A DNA stretch of 64,000 bases. Source: CAMCQY01 sp044370415 (GTDB lineage: Bacteria > Planctomycetota > Planctomycetia > Pirellulales > UBA1268). Under the pieces are notes generated by a model. It ran no database searches. It was not told the DNA's origin and saw only the letters and a program-made list of their open reading frames with translations. Every line of letters begins with the position of its first letter. The stretch's first letter is position 1. The stretch is from the NCBI GenBank assembly GCA_044370415.1, contig JBILVO010000003.1:12626-76625 (forward strand), written 5' to 3'. Shown here in pieces: positions 38,080-47,494 of this stretch. The translations under genes and the position numbers were made by a program.

Positions 38080-39381
38080 ATGAGATCGCTTGGCCATGGT
38101 TTGGACCGCCGCGGTTTCCTCACCGTCGGCACGATCGGGGGCCTGGGACTCTCGCTTGGCGAGTTCTTCCGGATGCAGGCGGCGCGCGGCGCAGAAGCGG
38201 CGTTGAAGGAAGGCGTTGCCAAGTCGATCATCTACATCTACCTCCCGGGCGGCTACGCCCACCAGGAGACGTTCGACCCCAAGCCGTTCGCGCCGGTCGA
38301 GTACCGCGGGCCGCTCGGCAGCATCGAGACGGTCGTGCCGGGCGTGCGTTTCGGCGAGCTCCTCCCGCATACCGCGAAGATCGCCGACAAGATCGCCGTC
38401 TGCCGTTCGATGACACACGGCGAGGCGGCCCACGAGCGCGGCACGCACAACATGTTCACCGGCTACCGGCCGAGCCCGGCGCTGCAGTACCCGAGCATGG
38501 GGTCGGTCGTGTCGCACGAGTTCGGGCCGCGGCAGAACCTGCCCCCCTACATCTGCATTCCGTCGCAGCCCAACGAGTTTGCCGGCTCGGGCTACCTCAG
38601 CTCGGCGTATTCGGGCTTCAGCCTCGGCTCGGATCCGGCGGATCCGAAGTTCAAAGTCCGCGATCTCTCGCTCCCCACCGGCATCGACGCCTCGCGGTTC
38701 GAGAAGCGGCGGCGGATGCTCGACGTGGTCAACGAGCACTTCCGCGAGCAGGAGAAGAGCGATTCGCTCGACGCGCTCGACACCTTCTACCAGCGGGCCT
38801 ACAGCCTGATCAGCTCCGAGAAGGCGCAGGAGGCGTTCGACCTGGCCAAGGAGCCCGACGCCATCAAGGACGAATACGGCCGCAATCAGGCGGGCATGCG
38901 GATGCTGCTGGCCCGTCGGCTCGTCGAGTCGGGCGTGCGGTTCGTCACGCTGACCTACGGCAGCTGGGACCACCACGACAACATCGAGGCCCAGATGCGG
39001 CGAAACGCCCCGTCCTTCGACCAGGGCTTCGCCACGCTGATCCGCGACCTCGACCGCCGCGGCCTGCTCGCTTCGACGCTCGTCTGCGTGGGCACAGAGT
39101 TCGGGCGCACGGCGAAGATCAACCCCACCGCGGGCCGCGACCACTGGCCGAAGGTGTTCAGCATCGTGATGGCCGGCGGCGGCATCAAGGGCGGCATCGT
39201 GCATGGCTCGAGCAACGCCACTGCCAGCGAGCCCGAGGACGACCCGCTCACCGTCGAAGATTGGGCCACGACCATCTACGACCGTCTCGGCATCAGGGCC
39301 GAGAAGGAGCTCATGGCGCCCGGCGCCCGGCCGATCGAGATCGTCGACGGCGGCAAGGTCCGCAAGCAGCTGATCGTGTGA
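38080..39381 (+). CDS. DUF1501 secreted protein
   Basis: 433 residues. The N-terminus DRRGFLTVGTIGGLGLSLGEFF is a twin-arginine (Tat) type signal. IYIYLPGGYAHQETFDPKPF, SMTHGEAAHERGTHNMFTGYRPSP, YGSWDHHDNI and GTEFGRTAKINPTAGRDHWPK are the DUF1501 motifs, in which His and Asp residues resemble the metal site of alkaline-phosphatase/sulfatase superfamily enzymes. Activity has not been established for the family. It leads an operon with PPC, DUF1549/1553 and cytochrome-WD40 proteins, an association repeated many times in planctomycete genomes and thought to serve polysaccharide use or surface functions. Confidence 0.9.
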   Translation: MRSLGHGLDRRGFLTVGTIGGLGLSLGEFFRMQAARGAEAALKEGVAKSIIYIYLPGGYAHQETFDPKPFAPVEYRGPLGSIETVVPGVRFGELLPHTAKIADKIAVCRSMTHGEAAHERGTHNMFTGYRPSPALQYPSMGSVVSHEFGPRQNLPPYICIPSQPNEFAGSGYLSSAYSGFSLGSDPADPKFKVRDLSLPTGIDASRFEKRRRMLDVVNEHFREQEKSDSLDALDTFYQRAYSLISSEKAQEAFDLAKEPDAIKDEYGRNQAGMRMLLARRLVESGVRFVTLTYGSWDHHDNIEAQMRRNAPSFDQGFATLIRDLDRRGLLASTLVCVGTEFGRTAKINPTAGRDHWPKVFSIVMAGGGIKGGIVHGSSNATASEPEDDPLTVEDWATTIYDRLGIRAEKELMAPGARPIEIVDGGKVRKQLIV

Positions 39382-39419
39382 CCGCGGCCCGTGAGGGAGT
39401 CCCAGTGCTGGAGAATGCG

Positions 39420-41918
39420 ATGCAGGCGACACGCCCCGCGGCGACCGAGCGATCCTTTCCGTCAGCGGGGCGGATCCTCCGCCGCGTCGCCCTGGTCGTG
39501 GCGCTGCTCGTGGCGCTGCTCGTGCCGCCCGTCGTGGCGACCGCGTCGTCGCCGCAGTTGACGGTCATCCTCCCGCGTGGCGTGCAGCGCGGCGGCGATC
39601 GCGAGCTGACGTTCACGGGTGACCGCCTCGGCGACGCCGAGGAGATCCTGTTCCACAGCGACGACGGGTTCGTCGTCCGGTCGCTCCAGCCGGTCGACGC
39701 AAAGTCGTTCAAGGCGGTGGTCCACGTCCCCGAGAACTGCACGCTCGGCGAGCACATCGTGCACGTGCGGGCGAAGTCGGGCGTCAGCGAGTATCGGTCG
39801 TTCTGGGTCGGTGCGCTGCCGGTCGTCGACGAGGTGGAGCCCAACGGTCTCGTGGAGCAGGCGCAGGCCGTGCCGCTCAACACGACGGTGCACGGCGTGG
39901 TGCAGAGCGAGGACGTGGACCTGTTCGCCGTCGACCTCACGAAGGGGCAGCGGATCAGCGTCGAGGTCGAGGGGCTGCGGCTCGGCAGCCACCGGTTCGA
40001 TCCGCACATCTCCATCCTCGACGCCAAGCGGTTCCAGGTGGCGGCGGTGGACGACTCGCCGGCCGCGCTGCAGGACGGCATCCTGAGCGTCGCGGCGCCC
40101 GAGGCGGGCCGCTACTACGTCCAGATCCGCGAGTCGTCGTACGCCGGCGACGCCAATTCACGATATCGGCTGCACATCGGCACGTTTCCACGGCCTTCGG
40201 CCGTCTATCCGGCCGGGGGCAAGGCGGGGGAGAAGGTACAGGTGGCCTTCCTCGGCGACGCCGCCGGGCCGATCGAGCGCGAGATCGACGTGGCCGCCAC
40301 GGGCGACACGATGAAGCTCTTCGCGACCGACGGCGACGGGCCCGGCGGCATCTGCCCGTCGCCGCTGCCGTTTCGCGTTTCGCAGGTCGGCAACGCGCTG
40401 GAGCAGGAGCCGAACAACGACGCTGCCACCGCCACGACGGGCGACCTCGGGCTCTCGTTCAACGGCGTGATCCAACAGCCCGGCGACGTCGATTGCTTCC
40501 GCTTCGGCGCCAAGAAGGGACAGTCGCTGATGGTCGAGTGCCTCGCCCGGCAGCTCCGGTCGGGGCTCGATCCCGTGGTGAGCATCACGCGGCCCGACGG
40601 CCGCGGCGTCGCCGCGAACGACGACGCCAAGGGGCTCGACTCGGCGTTCGCGTTCAATCCGCCTGAGGACGGCGAGTACATCCTCACCGTGAAGGATCAT
40701 CTCGGCCGCGGGCAGCCCGACTTCATCTACCGCGTGGAGATCCTGCCGCCGAAGGGTGAACTGTCGCTGTCGATCCCGCGGATCGACCGCTACTCGCAGA
40801 CTCGGCAGACCGTCTTCGTGCCGCGGGGCAACCGCTACGCCGTGCTCATCAACGCCACCCGGAAGAACTTCGACGGCGACCTCGTGCTCGACGGCAGCCA
40901 GCTGCCGGCCGGCATCACGATGACGGCGCCGCCGATGAAGGCGGGCCGCGGTCAGGTGCCGGTCGTCTTCGAGGCCGCCGCCGACGCACCGCTCTCGGGC
41001 AAGCTCATCGCGTTTGAGGCGCGGCAGGTCAGCGAGCAGGATCCGGAGGGCAAAAACGGGGTGCGCGGCCAGTTCGAGAACGCCGCCGACTTCGTGCTCG
41101 GGGACCCGAACCAGGCCGTCCACTACAGCGGACGCGTGCGAAAGCTCGCGGCCGCGGTGATCGATCCCGTGCCCTTCCGCGTCGACATCGTCCAGCCGAA
41201 GGCTCCGCTGGTGCGCAACGGCGTGCTGGAGCTGAAGGTGGTCGTCACGCGTGACGAGGGCTTCAAGCAGCCGGTGAAGGTTGAATTCCCGTTTCGATCG
41301 CCCGGCATCGGCGCGAAGCCCTCGATCAAGATCGAGGCCGATGCCACCGAGGGGATCTACCAGCTCAACGCCGACGGCAAAGCGGCCACGGGCACCTGGC
41401 CCGTCTACGTGCTCGCCCAGGCAGACGCCGGGGGGGCCACTTGGGTGGCGTCGCAGATGGCGTCGATCGAGGTGGTCGAGCCGTTTGCGAAGGTGACACT
41501 GGCGCGAAGCGCCTGCGAGCAGGGGAAGCCCGCCCAGGTGGTCTGCACGTTCGCACAGGCACGGCCGTTCGAGGGCGAGGGGGTGGCGCGGCTGCTCGGC
41601 CTGCCGCCGCACACGACCGCCGCGGAACTCAAGTTCACCAAGGACACGAAGGATCTCGTGTTCGACGTGGCGACCTCCGCGCAGAGCCCGGTCGGCAACC
41701 ACAAGGCGCTGTTCGTGGAGATTGCGACGCCCGTGGGCGGAGAGATGGTGCGGATGTCCGGGGGAGGCACCGAACTGCAGATCGCCGCGCCCGCGCCGGC
41801 GGCCGCGGCGGCTCCTCCCGCTCCGGCCCAGGCGGCCGCCGCTCCCCAGCCGGCCGCGGAGAAGCCACTGTCGCGGCTCGAGAAACTCAGGCAGCAGGCA
41901 CAGTCTGCCACGAAGTAG
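39420..41918 (+). CDS. Secreted protein with two pre-peptidase (PPC-like) domains
   Basis: 832 residues from ATG 39420; GTG 39405 with AGGGAG five bases upstream is an equally possible start. A long signal peptide (hydrophobic core about residues 22-42) precedes a Ig-like region. Two PPC-type beta domains are seen, one from VVDEVEPNGLVEQAQAV to YYVQIRESSYAGD and one from QEPNNDAATA to EYILTVKDHLG. Each has the DVDLF or DVDCFRF motif. The rest is predicted beta-sandwich without clear family, and the end is an Ala/Pro-rich linker with a short helix. Probably a cell-surface or periplasmic binding protein working with its operon neighbours. Confidence 0.8.
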   Translation: MQATRPAATERSFPSAGRILRRVALVVALLVALLVPPVVATASSPQLTVILPRGVQRGGDRELTFTGDRLGDAEEILFHSDDGFVVRSLQPVDAKSFKAVVHVPENCTLGEHIVHVRAKSGVSEYRSFWVGALPVVDEVEPNGLVEQAQAVPLNTTVHGVVQSEDVDLFAVDLTKGQRISVEVEGLRLGSHRFDPHISILDAKRFQVAAVDDSPAALQDGILSVAAPEAGRYYVQIRESSYAGDANSRYRLHIGTFPRPSAVYPAGGKAGEKVQVAFLGDAAGPIEREIDVAATGDTMKLFATDGDGPGGICPSPLPFRVSQVGNALEQEPNNDAATATTGDLGLSFNGVIQQPGDVDCFRFGAKKGQSLMVECLARQLRSGLDPVVSITRPDGRGVAANDDAKGLDSAFAFNPPEDGEYILTVKDHLGRGQPDFIYRVEILPPKGELSLSIPRIDRYSQTRQTVFVPRGNRYAVLINATRKNFDGDLVLDGSQLPAGITMTAPPMKAGRGQVPVVFEAAADAPLSGKLIAFEARQVSEQDPEGKNGVRGQFENAADFVLGDPNQAVHYSGRVRKLAAAVIDPVPFRVDIVQPKAPLVRNGVLELKVVVTRDEGFKQPVKVEFPFRSPGIGAKPSIKIEADATEGIYQLNADGKAATGTWPVYVLAQADAGGATWVASQMASIEVVEPFAKVTLARSACEQGKPAQVVCTFAQARPFEGEGVARLLGLPPHTTAAELKFTKDTKDLVFDVATSAQSPVGNHKALFVEIATPVGGEMVRMSGGGTELQIAAPAPAAAAAPPAPAQAAAAPQPAAEKPLSRLEKLRQQAQSATK

Positions 41919-41937
41919 CCCGGCCTCCACCCCCGTG

Positions 41938-44661
41938 ATGCCCGCACCCATGACGACGACCGCTTCACTTCGCCGGGTTCTGCTGCTCGCCTCGCTGGCG
42001 GCCTGCCTGCTCCGCGTCGCAGCACTGCAGGCGGAGGAGGCCGCAGCGGCACCGCCGCCGGCAGCCGCCGCCGCGCCAGCCGCTGCAGCCAACACACCAG
42101 CAGCACCAGCAGCACCAGCAGCACCGGCGGCACCGGCGGCACCGGCGGCACCGGCGGCACCGGCGGCACCGCAGCCCGCTCCGGCCGCGGCGCCGGCTCC
42201 AGCGCCGCAGCCGCCAGCCGCGGCCGCGTCGGCACCGCCCGCGCCGGCCCCTGCCGCCGCGTTGGCCGCCGCGCCGGCCACGCCGCCGGCACCGGCCGCT
42301 CCGGCTGTCGTCGACGTGCGGGTCTATCCTCCCGCGGTGCACCTGTCGACGGCCCGCGACCGGCAATCGCTGGTCGTCCAGTCGGTCGACGCCTCGGGGG
42401 TGACCCGCGACGTGACCGGCCAGGCGACGTTCGCCGTCGAGCACGCCGACAAGGCCAGGCTCGACGGCCGCACGCTTCTGCCCTTGGCCGATGGCGACAC
42501 GCAGTTGAATGTCACCGTCGCCGGCCGCACCGTGCAGGTGCCGGTGCACGTCGACCACGCCACGACCACCCCCGACGTCAGCTTCCGGCTCGACGTGATG
42601 CCCGTGCTGATGCGGAACGGATGCAACGCCGGCAGTTGCCACGGCGCCGCCCGCGGCAAGGACGGTTTCCGCCTCTCGCTCTTCGGATTCGACCCGCAGG
42701 CCGACTACCACCGCCTCACGCGGGAGATCAGCGGCCGCCGGATCAACCGCGCCCTCCCGGAGGAGAGCCTGCTCCTCACGAAGGCCACGAACGTGGTGCC
42801 ACACGGCGGCGGCGCGAAGATCAAGAAGGACGACGAGTACCACGCGACCCTGAAGCGGTGGCTCGAGGCCGGGGCGAAGAACGACCCCGGCGAGGTCCCC
42901 GCCGTGGTGGCGGTGGAGGTCTTCCCGCCGGAGGCCGTGCTCGACGGCATCGGCGCCACGCAGCAGCTCACCGTGCGGGCGAAATACGCCGACGGCACCG
43001 ACCGCGACGTGACGTCATTGGCGGTCTTCCTCAGCAACAACGACAACTCGGCGAAGGTCGGCTCCGACGGCCTGGTCACGGCCGGGCAGCGGGGCGAGGC
43101 CTTCGTCATGGCGCGATTCGAGACCCACACCGTCGGCGTGCCGTTCATCACGCTGCCCGCCGGCTTGGCGTTCCAGTGGGCGAACCCTCCCGCCGCGAAC
43201 GTCGTCGACGAGCTCGTGAACGAGAAGCTGCACAAGCTGCGGATCAACCCGTCGGCGGTCTGCAGCGACGCCGAATTTCTCCGACGGGCCAGCATCGACA
43301 TCTGCGGCGTGCTGCCGACGTCGGACGAGTACCGCTCCTTCATGGCCAGCACCGACCCGGAGAAGCGGGCGCACCTCGTCGACCAGCTCCTCACCCGCAA
43401 GGAGTTCGTCGACCTGTGGGTGATGAAGTGGGCCGAGCTGATGATGATCCGCACGGTCCAGAACCAGGTCAGCTACAAGGCGATGCTGCTTTACTACAGC
43501 TGGCTGCAGGACCGGATCGAGGCGAACACGCCGATCGACCAGCTCGTGCAGGAACTGCTGGGGGCCAAGGGCGGCACGTTCTCGAGCCCGGCCACGAACT
43601 ACTTCCAGCACGAGCGCGACACGCTCAAGACGGCCGAGAACGTCGCCCAGGTCTTCATGGGGATGCGGATCCAGTGCGCCCAGTGCCACAACCATCCGTT
43701 CGACCGCTGGACGATGGACGACTACTACGGCTTCGCCAACTTCTTCGCCCAGATCGGCCGCAAGCAGGGGGAGGACCCGCGGGAGACGATCATCTTCAAT
43801 TCCGGCGGTGGCGACGTGAAGCACCCCGTCGGCGGCCGGGTCGTTCCGCCGAAGTTCCTCGGGGGCGCGTCGCCCGACACGAAGGGCAAGGACCGCCGCG
43901 AGATGCTGGCCGCCTGGCTGGCGTCGCCCGACAACCCGCACTTCGGCCGGAACCTCGCCAACATCGTCTGGGCCCATTTCTTCGGCGCCGGCATCGTCGA
44001 CGACGTGGACGACGTCCGCGTCAGCAATCCGCCGGTCAACGAGGAACTGCTCGACACGCTGGCGAAGCGGTTCGTGGAATCGAAGTACGACTTCAAGAAG
44101 CTGATCCGCGACATCTGCACCTCGCAGACGTACCAGCGTTCGACCCATGCCAACGAGACCAACGCGGACGACACCCGCAACTTCTCCAAATCCCAGCTGA
44201 GGCGGGTGCGGGCCGAGGTGCTGCTCGACATGGTGACGGCGGTGACCGACACCAAGAACAAGTTCGCCGGGCTGCCGCTGGGCGCCCGTGCGGTGCAGAT
44301 CGCCGACGGCAACACGAGCACCTACTTCCTCACGACGTTTGGTCGGGCGACGCGGGCGACGGCCTGCTCTTGCGAGGTGAAGATGGAGCCCAACCTCTCG
44401 CAGGCGCTCCACCTGCTCAACGGCGACACGCTCGCCGAGAAGATCAGGTCGGGCGGCGTGATCAACAAGATGCTCGACGCGAAGGTGCCGCTGGAGAAGA
44501 TCGTCGAGGACCTCTACCTGCGGACGCTGACCCGGCCCCCCACCGACAAGGAACGGCAGGGACTGCTGGCCATCCTCAAGGACGAGCCCGATCCGCAGGC
44601 AGCGCTCGAGGATGCCTTCTGGGCGATCCTCAACTCGCGGGAATTCGTCTTCAACCACTGA
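41938..44661 (+). CDS. DUF1549/DUF1553 protein with Ig-like and cytochrome-like motifs
   Basis: 907 residues. Signal peptide, then an Ala/Pro-rich stretch (about residues 35-120) made by DNA microrepeats. A Big_2-like domain (ARDRQSLVVQSVDASG) follows, then CNAGSCHGAARGKDGF (229-244), a CxxxxCH heme-like motif. A second Big_2-like domain precedes DUF1549 (about 425-600), which contains CAQCHNHPFDRWTMDDYYG, a true CxxCH. DUF1553 (about 660-900) has NRxANIVWAHFFGAGIV. The family is nearly confined to planctomycetes and relatives; its function is unknown, with redox or polysaccharide roles suggested. It lies 19 bases after the PPC gene. Confidence 0.88.
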   Translation: MPAPMTTTASLRRVLLLASLAACLLRVAALQAEEAAAAPPPAAAAAPAAAANTPAAPAAPAAPAAPAAPAAPAAPAAPQPAPAAAPAPAPQPPAAAASAPPAPAPAAALAAAPATPPAPAAPAVVDVRVYPPAVHLSTARDRQSLVVQSVDASGVTRDVTGQATFAVEHADKARLDGRTLLPLADGDTQLNVTVAGRTVQVPVHVDHATTTPDVSFRLDVMPVLMRNGCNAGSCHGAARGKDGFRLSLFGFDPQADYHRLTREISGRRINRALPEESLLLTKATNVVPHGGGAKIKKDDEYHATLKRWLEAGAKNDPGEVPAVVAVEVFPPEAVLDGIGATQQLTVRAKYADGTDRDVTSLAVFLSNNDNSAKVGSDGLVTAGQRGEAFVMARFETHTVGVPFITLPAGLAFQWANPPAANVVDELVNEKLHKLRINPSAVCSDAEFLRRASIDICGVLPTSDEYRSFMASTDPEKRAHLVDQLLTRKEFVDLWVMKWAELMMIRTVQNQVSYKAMLLYYSWLQDRIEANTPIDQLVQELLGAKGGTFSSPATNYFQHERDTLKTAENVAQVFMGMRIQCAQCHNHPFDRWTMDDYYGFANFFAQIGRKQGEDPRETIIFNSGGGDVKHPVGGRVVPPKFLGGASPDTKGKDRREMLAAWLASPDNPHFGRNLANIVWAHFFGAGIVDDVDDVRVSNPPVNEELLDTLAKRFVESKYDFKKLIRDICTSQTYQRSTHANETNADDTRNFSKSQLRRVRAEVLLDMVTAVTDTKNKFAGLPLGARAVQIADGNTSTYFLTTFGRATRATACSCEVKMEPNLSQALHLLNGDTLAEKIRSGGVINKMLDAKVPLEKIVEDLYLRTLTRPPTDKERQGLLAILKDEPDPQAALEDAFWAILNSREFVFNH
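42097..42172 (+). repeat. 9-bp microsatellite-like repeat coding for Ala-Ala-Pro
   Basis: Repeats of GCACCAGCA change at 42121 into a homogeneous run of GCACCGGCG-type units. They are in frame and code for the AAP linker near the amino end of the DUF1549/1553 protein. Such runs expand and contract by slippage in steps of three residues. Confidence 0.8.
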
Positions 44662-44722
44662 CCGAACGGTTTCCGACCCTCCTGCCGGCCGCAGCGTCGC
44701 CGACGTAAGCCGCCCTCCAGCC

Positions 44723-47473
44723 ATGAACACCAGGCGATCGTTCCGTCTCCTCGCGGCGGCGTGCCTGTGCGCCGTGGCTGCCGGCGCCGTGGGGCGGTCC
44801 GACGAGAAGGTGACCTATCAGGATCACGCGTTGCCGGTCCTGCGGCAGCGGTGCGGGAGCTGCCACAACGCCGACAAGAAGACCGGCGGGCTCGACGTGA
44901 CGAGCTTCAGCGCGATCATGCAGGGAGGCGGGTCGGGCGACGTGCTGGTGTCGGGTGACGCCGCGAAGAGCTATCTCTTCCGCGTGGTCAACCACGACGA
45001 CGAGCCCACGATGCCGCCCGACGCACCGCCGATTCCCGAAGCCGAGCGGAAGGTGCTGCGGTCGTGGATCGACGGCGGGCTGCTGGAGAACAAGGGGAGC
45101 GTGGCGGTTGCGCCGCCGAAGAAGGTCGACGTGGCCATGGCCACGCCGGCGGGCGAGCGGCCCGCCGTGCCGCCACTGCCCGCGCACCTGCCGCTCGAGC
45201 CGGCCACGCGGACCGCGGCGGTCGACGCCTGCAGTTCCATCGCAATCAGCCCCTGGGCACCGCTCGCCGCCGTCTGCGGCCAGAAGCAGGTGCTGCTCTA
45301 CCGCACCGACTCGCTGCAGCCGGCGGGCGTCCTCGCCTTTCCCGAGGGCCGGCCCCACGTGGTGCGGTTCAGCAGGGGCGGCGGGCTGGTGCTGGCGGGC
45401 GGCGGCGTGGGGGCGGCCAGCGGCCGCGTCGTCGTCTGGAACGTGAAGAACGGGCGGCGCGTGCGGGCCGTCGGCGACGAGGCCGACGCCGTGCTGGCGG
45501 CCGACATCAGCCCCGACCAGCGGCTCGTCGCCCTGGGCGGCCCGCAGCGAGTGGTCCGCATCTTCTCGCTCGAGACCGGCGGCAAGCTGCACGACCTGGT
45601 GAAGCACACCGACTGGGTGCAGTCCGTGGCGTTCAGCCCCGACGGCGTCCTGGTGGCGACGGCCGACCGCAGCGGCGGCGTGCACGTCTGGGAGGCCGTG
45701 AGCGGACGGGACTACCTCGCGCTGCAGGCTCATCCCGCCAGCGTGACGAGCGTCGCCTGGCGCGGAGACTCGAACCTCATCGCCACCGCCTGCGAGGACG
45801 GCCAGATCCGCCTCTGGGAGCCGGCCAACGGCGGCCAGGTGAAGGCCTGGGCGGCGCACCCCGGCGGCGTCGCCTCCGTCGGATTCACCCGCGACGGACG
45901 GATCGTGTCGGTGGGACGCGACAAGGTGCCGAAGCTCTGGAAGTCGGATGGAACGCAGGAGCGGGCGTTCGAGCCGTGCGCCGACATCGGACTGGCCGCG
46001 GCGATCTGCGACGAGACCAACCGGCTCGTGGTGGGCGATTGGACTGGCGAAATCCGCGTCTGGAATGCAGCCGATGGTGCCCGCGTTGGCAGCCTCGATG
46101 CCAATCCGCCGCGGCTGGCCGAACGGCTGGCAGGTGCGGAGCAGGCCGTGCAGGCACGTTCCGCGGAACTGGCCGGCGAAGAGAAGCAGATCACTCCCGT
46201 CCTGGCCCAGGCCGTGGCCCAGGGAGCGGCGGCGGGCACGCAGCGGGAGGCCGTGGTCGGCGAGGCCGCCATGGCAGAGTCCAAGCTCGCCGAGGCCCAG
46301 AAGCAGGCCGACGCGGCGGCCGCCGTCGCCGCGGCTGCGCAGAAGTCACAGGCCGAGGCCGCTGCCGCCGTGCCCGCGCTGGAGCAGCAGGTGCAGGCCG
46401 CCGTCGCGGATGCGACGAAGGCCGGCGAGGCGGTCGCTCAGGCCGGTGAGGATGCCGTCAAGAAGGAGGCGGCCCAGCAGGCGGTCGTCGCCGCGCAGGC
46501 GAAGCAGGCCGAGGCCCAGGGCAAGCTCGACGGACACAAGGCGATGGTCGGGAAGCTCGCAGAGGCGGCGGCCGCCGCCTCTCAGGCGGCCAACGCAGCC
46601 CTGCCCCCGCGCGACCAGGCGAAGGCGGTGGTGGACGCCGCCAAGAAGAAGCTCGAGCAGGCCGACGCGGCGATCGCGGCCGCCAAGCAGCAGCAGTCAC
46701 AGCTGGAGGCCAAGCTCACCGATCTCAAAAACCGCGTCGCCGCCGCGACGGCCGAACAGGCACGCTGGAAGGCGGAACTCGAATTCCAGGCGGGCTACGA
46801 CAAGGTCTTCGCCGAACTGCGAGAGCGGGAGCAGGGGGTGGAACAGGCGGAGGCGGACGTGGCTGCCGCGGATGCCAAGCGGCAGGCGGAGGAGCAGGTG
46901 CGGCTGACGCACGTCGCCAAGCGGGACGGTTTTCAGAAGCAGATCGACTCCCTGAACGCCATGATCGCCACCGCCGAGAAGGAGTCGCAGGATCTCACCG
47001 CCCAGATCGGAAAGCGCGGCGGTGAACTGGCGGCCGTGCAGGCCGCGATCGGGCAGGCGCAGCAGGCGGTGGGGGCGCTGGAGGCCTCCGGCAAGAGCCT
47101 GCAGGAGGGGCTGGCGGCACAGCCCGCCGACGCCGAATTGAAGGCCGCCCAGGCTGCCCTGGTCGCGGCCGTGCAGGCCAAGCAGGGGCAGATCAAGCAG
47201 AAGCAGGAGATGCTGGCGGCGATGACCGCCGAGAAGGCCGGCTGGGAGCAGGGTGTTGTGGCCCGGCGTGCCGCCGTGGAGACGCACACGATGGGGATCG
47301 CCGCAGCGACCACCGCCATGCAGGAGGCCGCCAAGCCGATGGAGGCGGCGACCCAGGCCGTCGCGGCGGCGGCGAAGGTGGTCGAGGAGAAGCGGGCGGT
47401 CGTGGCCCAGCGGCAGCAGGAGCTCGACGCGGTCGGCCGTCGGCTCGACGCGGTGCAGGGGATAGCCGGCTGA
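44723..47473 (+). CDS. Cytochrome c (PSCyt1-like), WD40 and long coiled-coil fusion
   Basis: 916 residues. Signal peptide, then the cytochrome motif CGSCHNADKKTGGLD (44-58) and later EPTMPPDAPPIPEAE, the planctomycete cytochrome C layout with a distal Met. WD40 repeats occupy about residues 155-455, for example SVAFSPDGVLVATADRSGGVHVWEA. The last 450 residues are an Ala, Gln, Glu and Lys-rich coiled coil with heptad-like pattern (AEAQKQADAAAAVAAAAQ and many similar). The protein is exported. Fusion of a heme domain, a propeller and such a long coiled coil suggests a surface scaffold. It follows the DUF1549/1553 gene by 61 bases. Confidence 0.87.
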   Translation: MNTRRSFRLLAAACLCAVAAGAVGRSDEKVTYQDHALPVLRQRCGSCHNADKKTGGLDVTSFSAIMQGGGSGDVLVSGDAAKSYLFRVVNHDDEPTMPPDAPPIPEAERKVLRSWIDGGLLENKGSVAVAPPKKVDVAMATPAGERPAVPPLPAHLPLEPATRTAAVDACSSIAISPWAPLAAVCGQKQVLLYRTDSLQPAGVLAFPEGRPHVVRFSRGGGLVLAGGGVGAASGRVVVWNVKNGRRVRAVGDEADAVLAADISPDQRLVALGGPQRVVRIFSLETGGKLHDLVKHTDWVQSVAFSPDGVLVATADRSGGVHVWEAVSGRDYLALQAHPASVTSVAWRGDSNLIATACEDGQIRLWEPANGGQVKAWAAHPGGVASVGFTRDGRIVSVGRDKVPKLWKSDGTQERAFEPCADIGLAAAICDETNRLVVGDWTGEIRVWNAADGARVGSLDANPPRLAERLAGAEQAVQARSAELAGEEKQITPVLAQAVAQGAAAGTQREAVVGEAAMAESKLAEAQKQADAAAAVAAAAQKSQAEAAAAVPALEQQVQAAVADATKAGEAVAQAGEDAVKKEAAQQAVVAAQAKQAEAQGKLDGHKAMVGKLAEAAAAASQAANAALPPRDQAKAVVDAAKKKLEQADAAIAAAKQQQSQLEAKLTDLKNRVAAATAEQARWKAELEFQAGYDKVFAELREREQGVEQAEADVAAADAKRQAEEQVRLTHVAKRDGFQKQIDSLNAMIATAEKESQDLTAQIGKRGGELAAVQAAIGQAQQAVGALEASGKSLQEGLAAQPADAELKAAQAALVAAVQAKQGQIKQKQEMLAAMTAEKAGWEQGVVARRAAVETHTMGIAAATTAMQEAAKPMEAATQAVAAAAKVVEEKRAVVAQRQQELDAVGRRLDAVQGIAG

Positions 47474-47494
47474 GCCCGTCCTATACTCGACGGG

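Noticed and set aside
42097..42172. CRISPR-like or minisatellite array
   Set aside because: The 9-bp units have no spacers and are in frame inside a coding region, so this is a coding microrepeat.
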